A stretch of DNA of 64,000 nucleotides, taken from NCBI GenBank assembly GCA_046295175.1, contig JBKBNY010000005.1, positions 310,001-374,000 on the forward strand, given 5' to 3'. The translations under genes and the position numbers were made by a program. The first letter of the stretch is position 1; every line of letters starts with the position of its first letter. Below are positions 63,987-64,000 of the stretch, piece by piece. The notes below the pieces were generated by a model. That model had not been told where the DNA came from. It did not search any database and saw nothing but the letters and a program-made list of their open reading frames with translations. The stretch comes from JALOLV01 sp046295175. Lineage in GTDB: Bacteria; Bacteroidota; Bacteroidia; Cytophagales; Spirosomataceae.

Positions 63987-64000
63987 ATAACGAACCTCTA
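63983..64000 (+). CDS. Start of a gene cut by the window edge
   Basis: ATG at 63983 overlaps the LytTR stop by 4 bp; only six codons (MNNEPL) are present, so the product cannot be named. The tight overlap suggests it is a functional partner of the LytTR gene. Confidence 0.5.

Noticed and set aside
1..64000. tRNA, rRNA, prophage, IS transposase or integrase genes
   Set aside because: I saw no cloverleaf-forming tRNA, no rRNA, and no transposase or integrase among the frames; the fibre-like protein at 14899-16035 has a signal peptide and no phage neighbours.

Overview
The window comes from a member of the Bacteroidota, most likely the order Cytophagales (Spirosomataceae/Leadbetterellaceae-like, for example near Emticicia or Arcicella; this placement is inference). 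The grounds are an AT-rich genome, Bacteroidota-style TAnnTTTG promoter elements, many secreted proteins with 'MKK...SxAQ' signal peptides, a type IX secretion (T9SS) plug protein, a T9SS-type C-terminal domain, DUF1501/DUF1800 and M56/TonB gene pairs, LytTR regulators and propeller-type sensor kinases.

Layout. 1-13.4 kb: the 5' part of one giant minus-strand gene (over 4,400 codons, running off the left edge) for a modular repeat surface protein made of DUF11, SdrD_B-like and Ig-like modules. It is interrupted by a 100-N assembly gap. 13.8-19 kb: a minus-strand run of secreted proteins (alpha/beta hydrolase with SnoaL-like tail, GH5-like glycoside hydrolase, coiled-coil tail-fibre-like protein, M43 metalloprotease) with a stand-alone LytTR regulator embedded in it. 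19.1-24 kb: a DUF1080 hydrolase and a propeller histidine kinase/LuxR response regulator pair, beside a decayed copy of the regulator's 3' end. 24-31.7 kb: a BamA-like outer-membrane protein, a DAO-type oxidoreductase and purL, which carries an in-frame palindromic repeat insertion. 31.9-36.1 kb: an accessory islet with a membrane-anchored NACHT NTPase and a RES/Xre-type toxin-antitoxin pair. 36.2-44.7 kb: plus-strand metabolic genes: sulfatase, NAD-dependent epimerase, VanZ-like protein, then a compact D-amino-acid cluster (D-aminoacylase, DUF1611/DgcN-like, dipeptide-epimerase/DgcA-like, APC permease). 44.7-54.2 kb, minus strand: SMP-30-like protein, Uma2 nuclease, T9SS plug, two M56 sensor proteases with TonB-type proteins and a BlaI repressor, a DUF151 nuclease and a GlcD-like oxidase. 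54.3-60.2 kb: a DUF1800-DUF1501-PA14/T9SS cargo operon. 60.5-64 kb: a hybrid one-protein two-component system and a second LytTR regulator overlapping a gene cut by the right edge.

The main themes are cell-surface and secreted polymer processing (T9SS cargo, sulfatase, GH5, DUF1080) under several sensor systems, salvage of D-amino acids, and a small defence-like islet. The strongest leads are the NACHT protein with its TA neighbour, the four-gene D-amino-acid cluster, and the palindromic repeat that has become coding sequence inside PurL.
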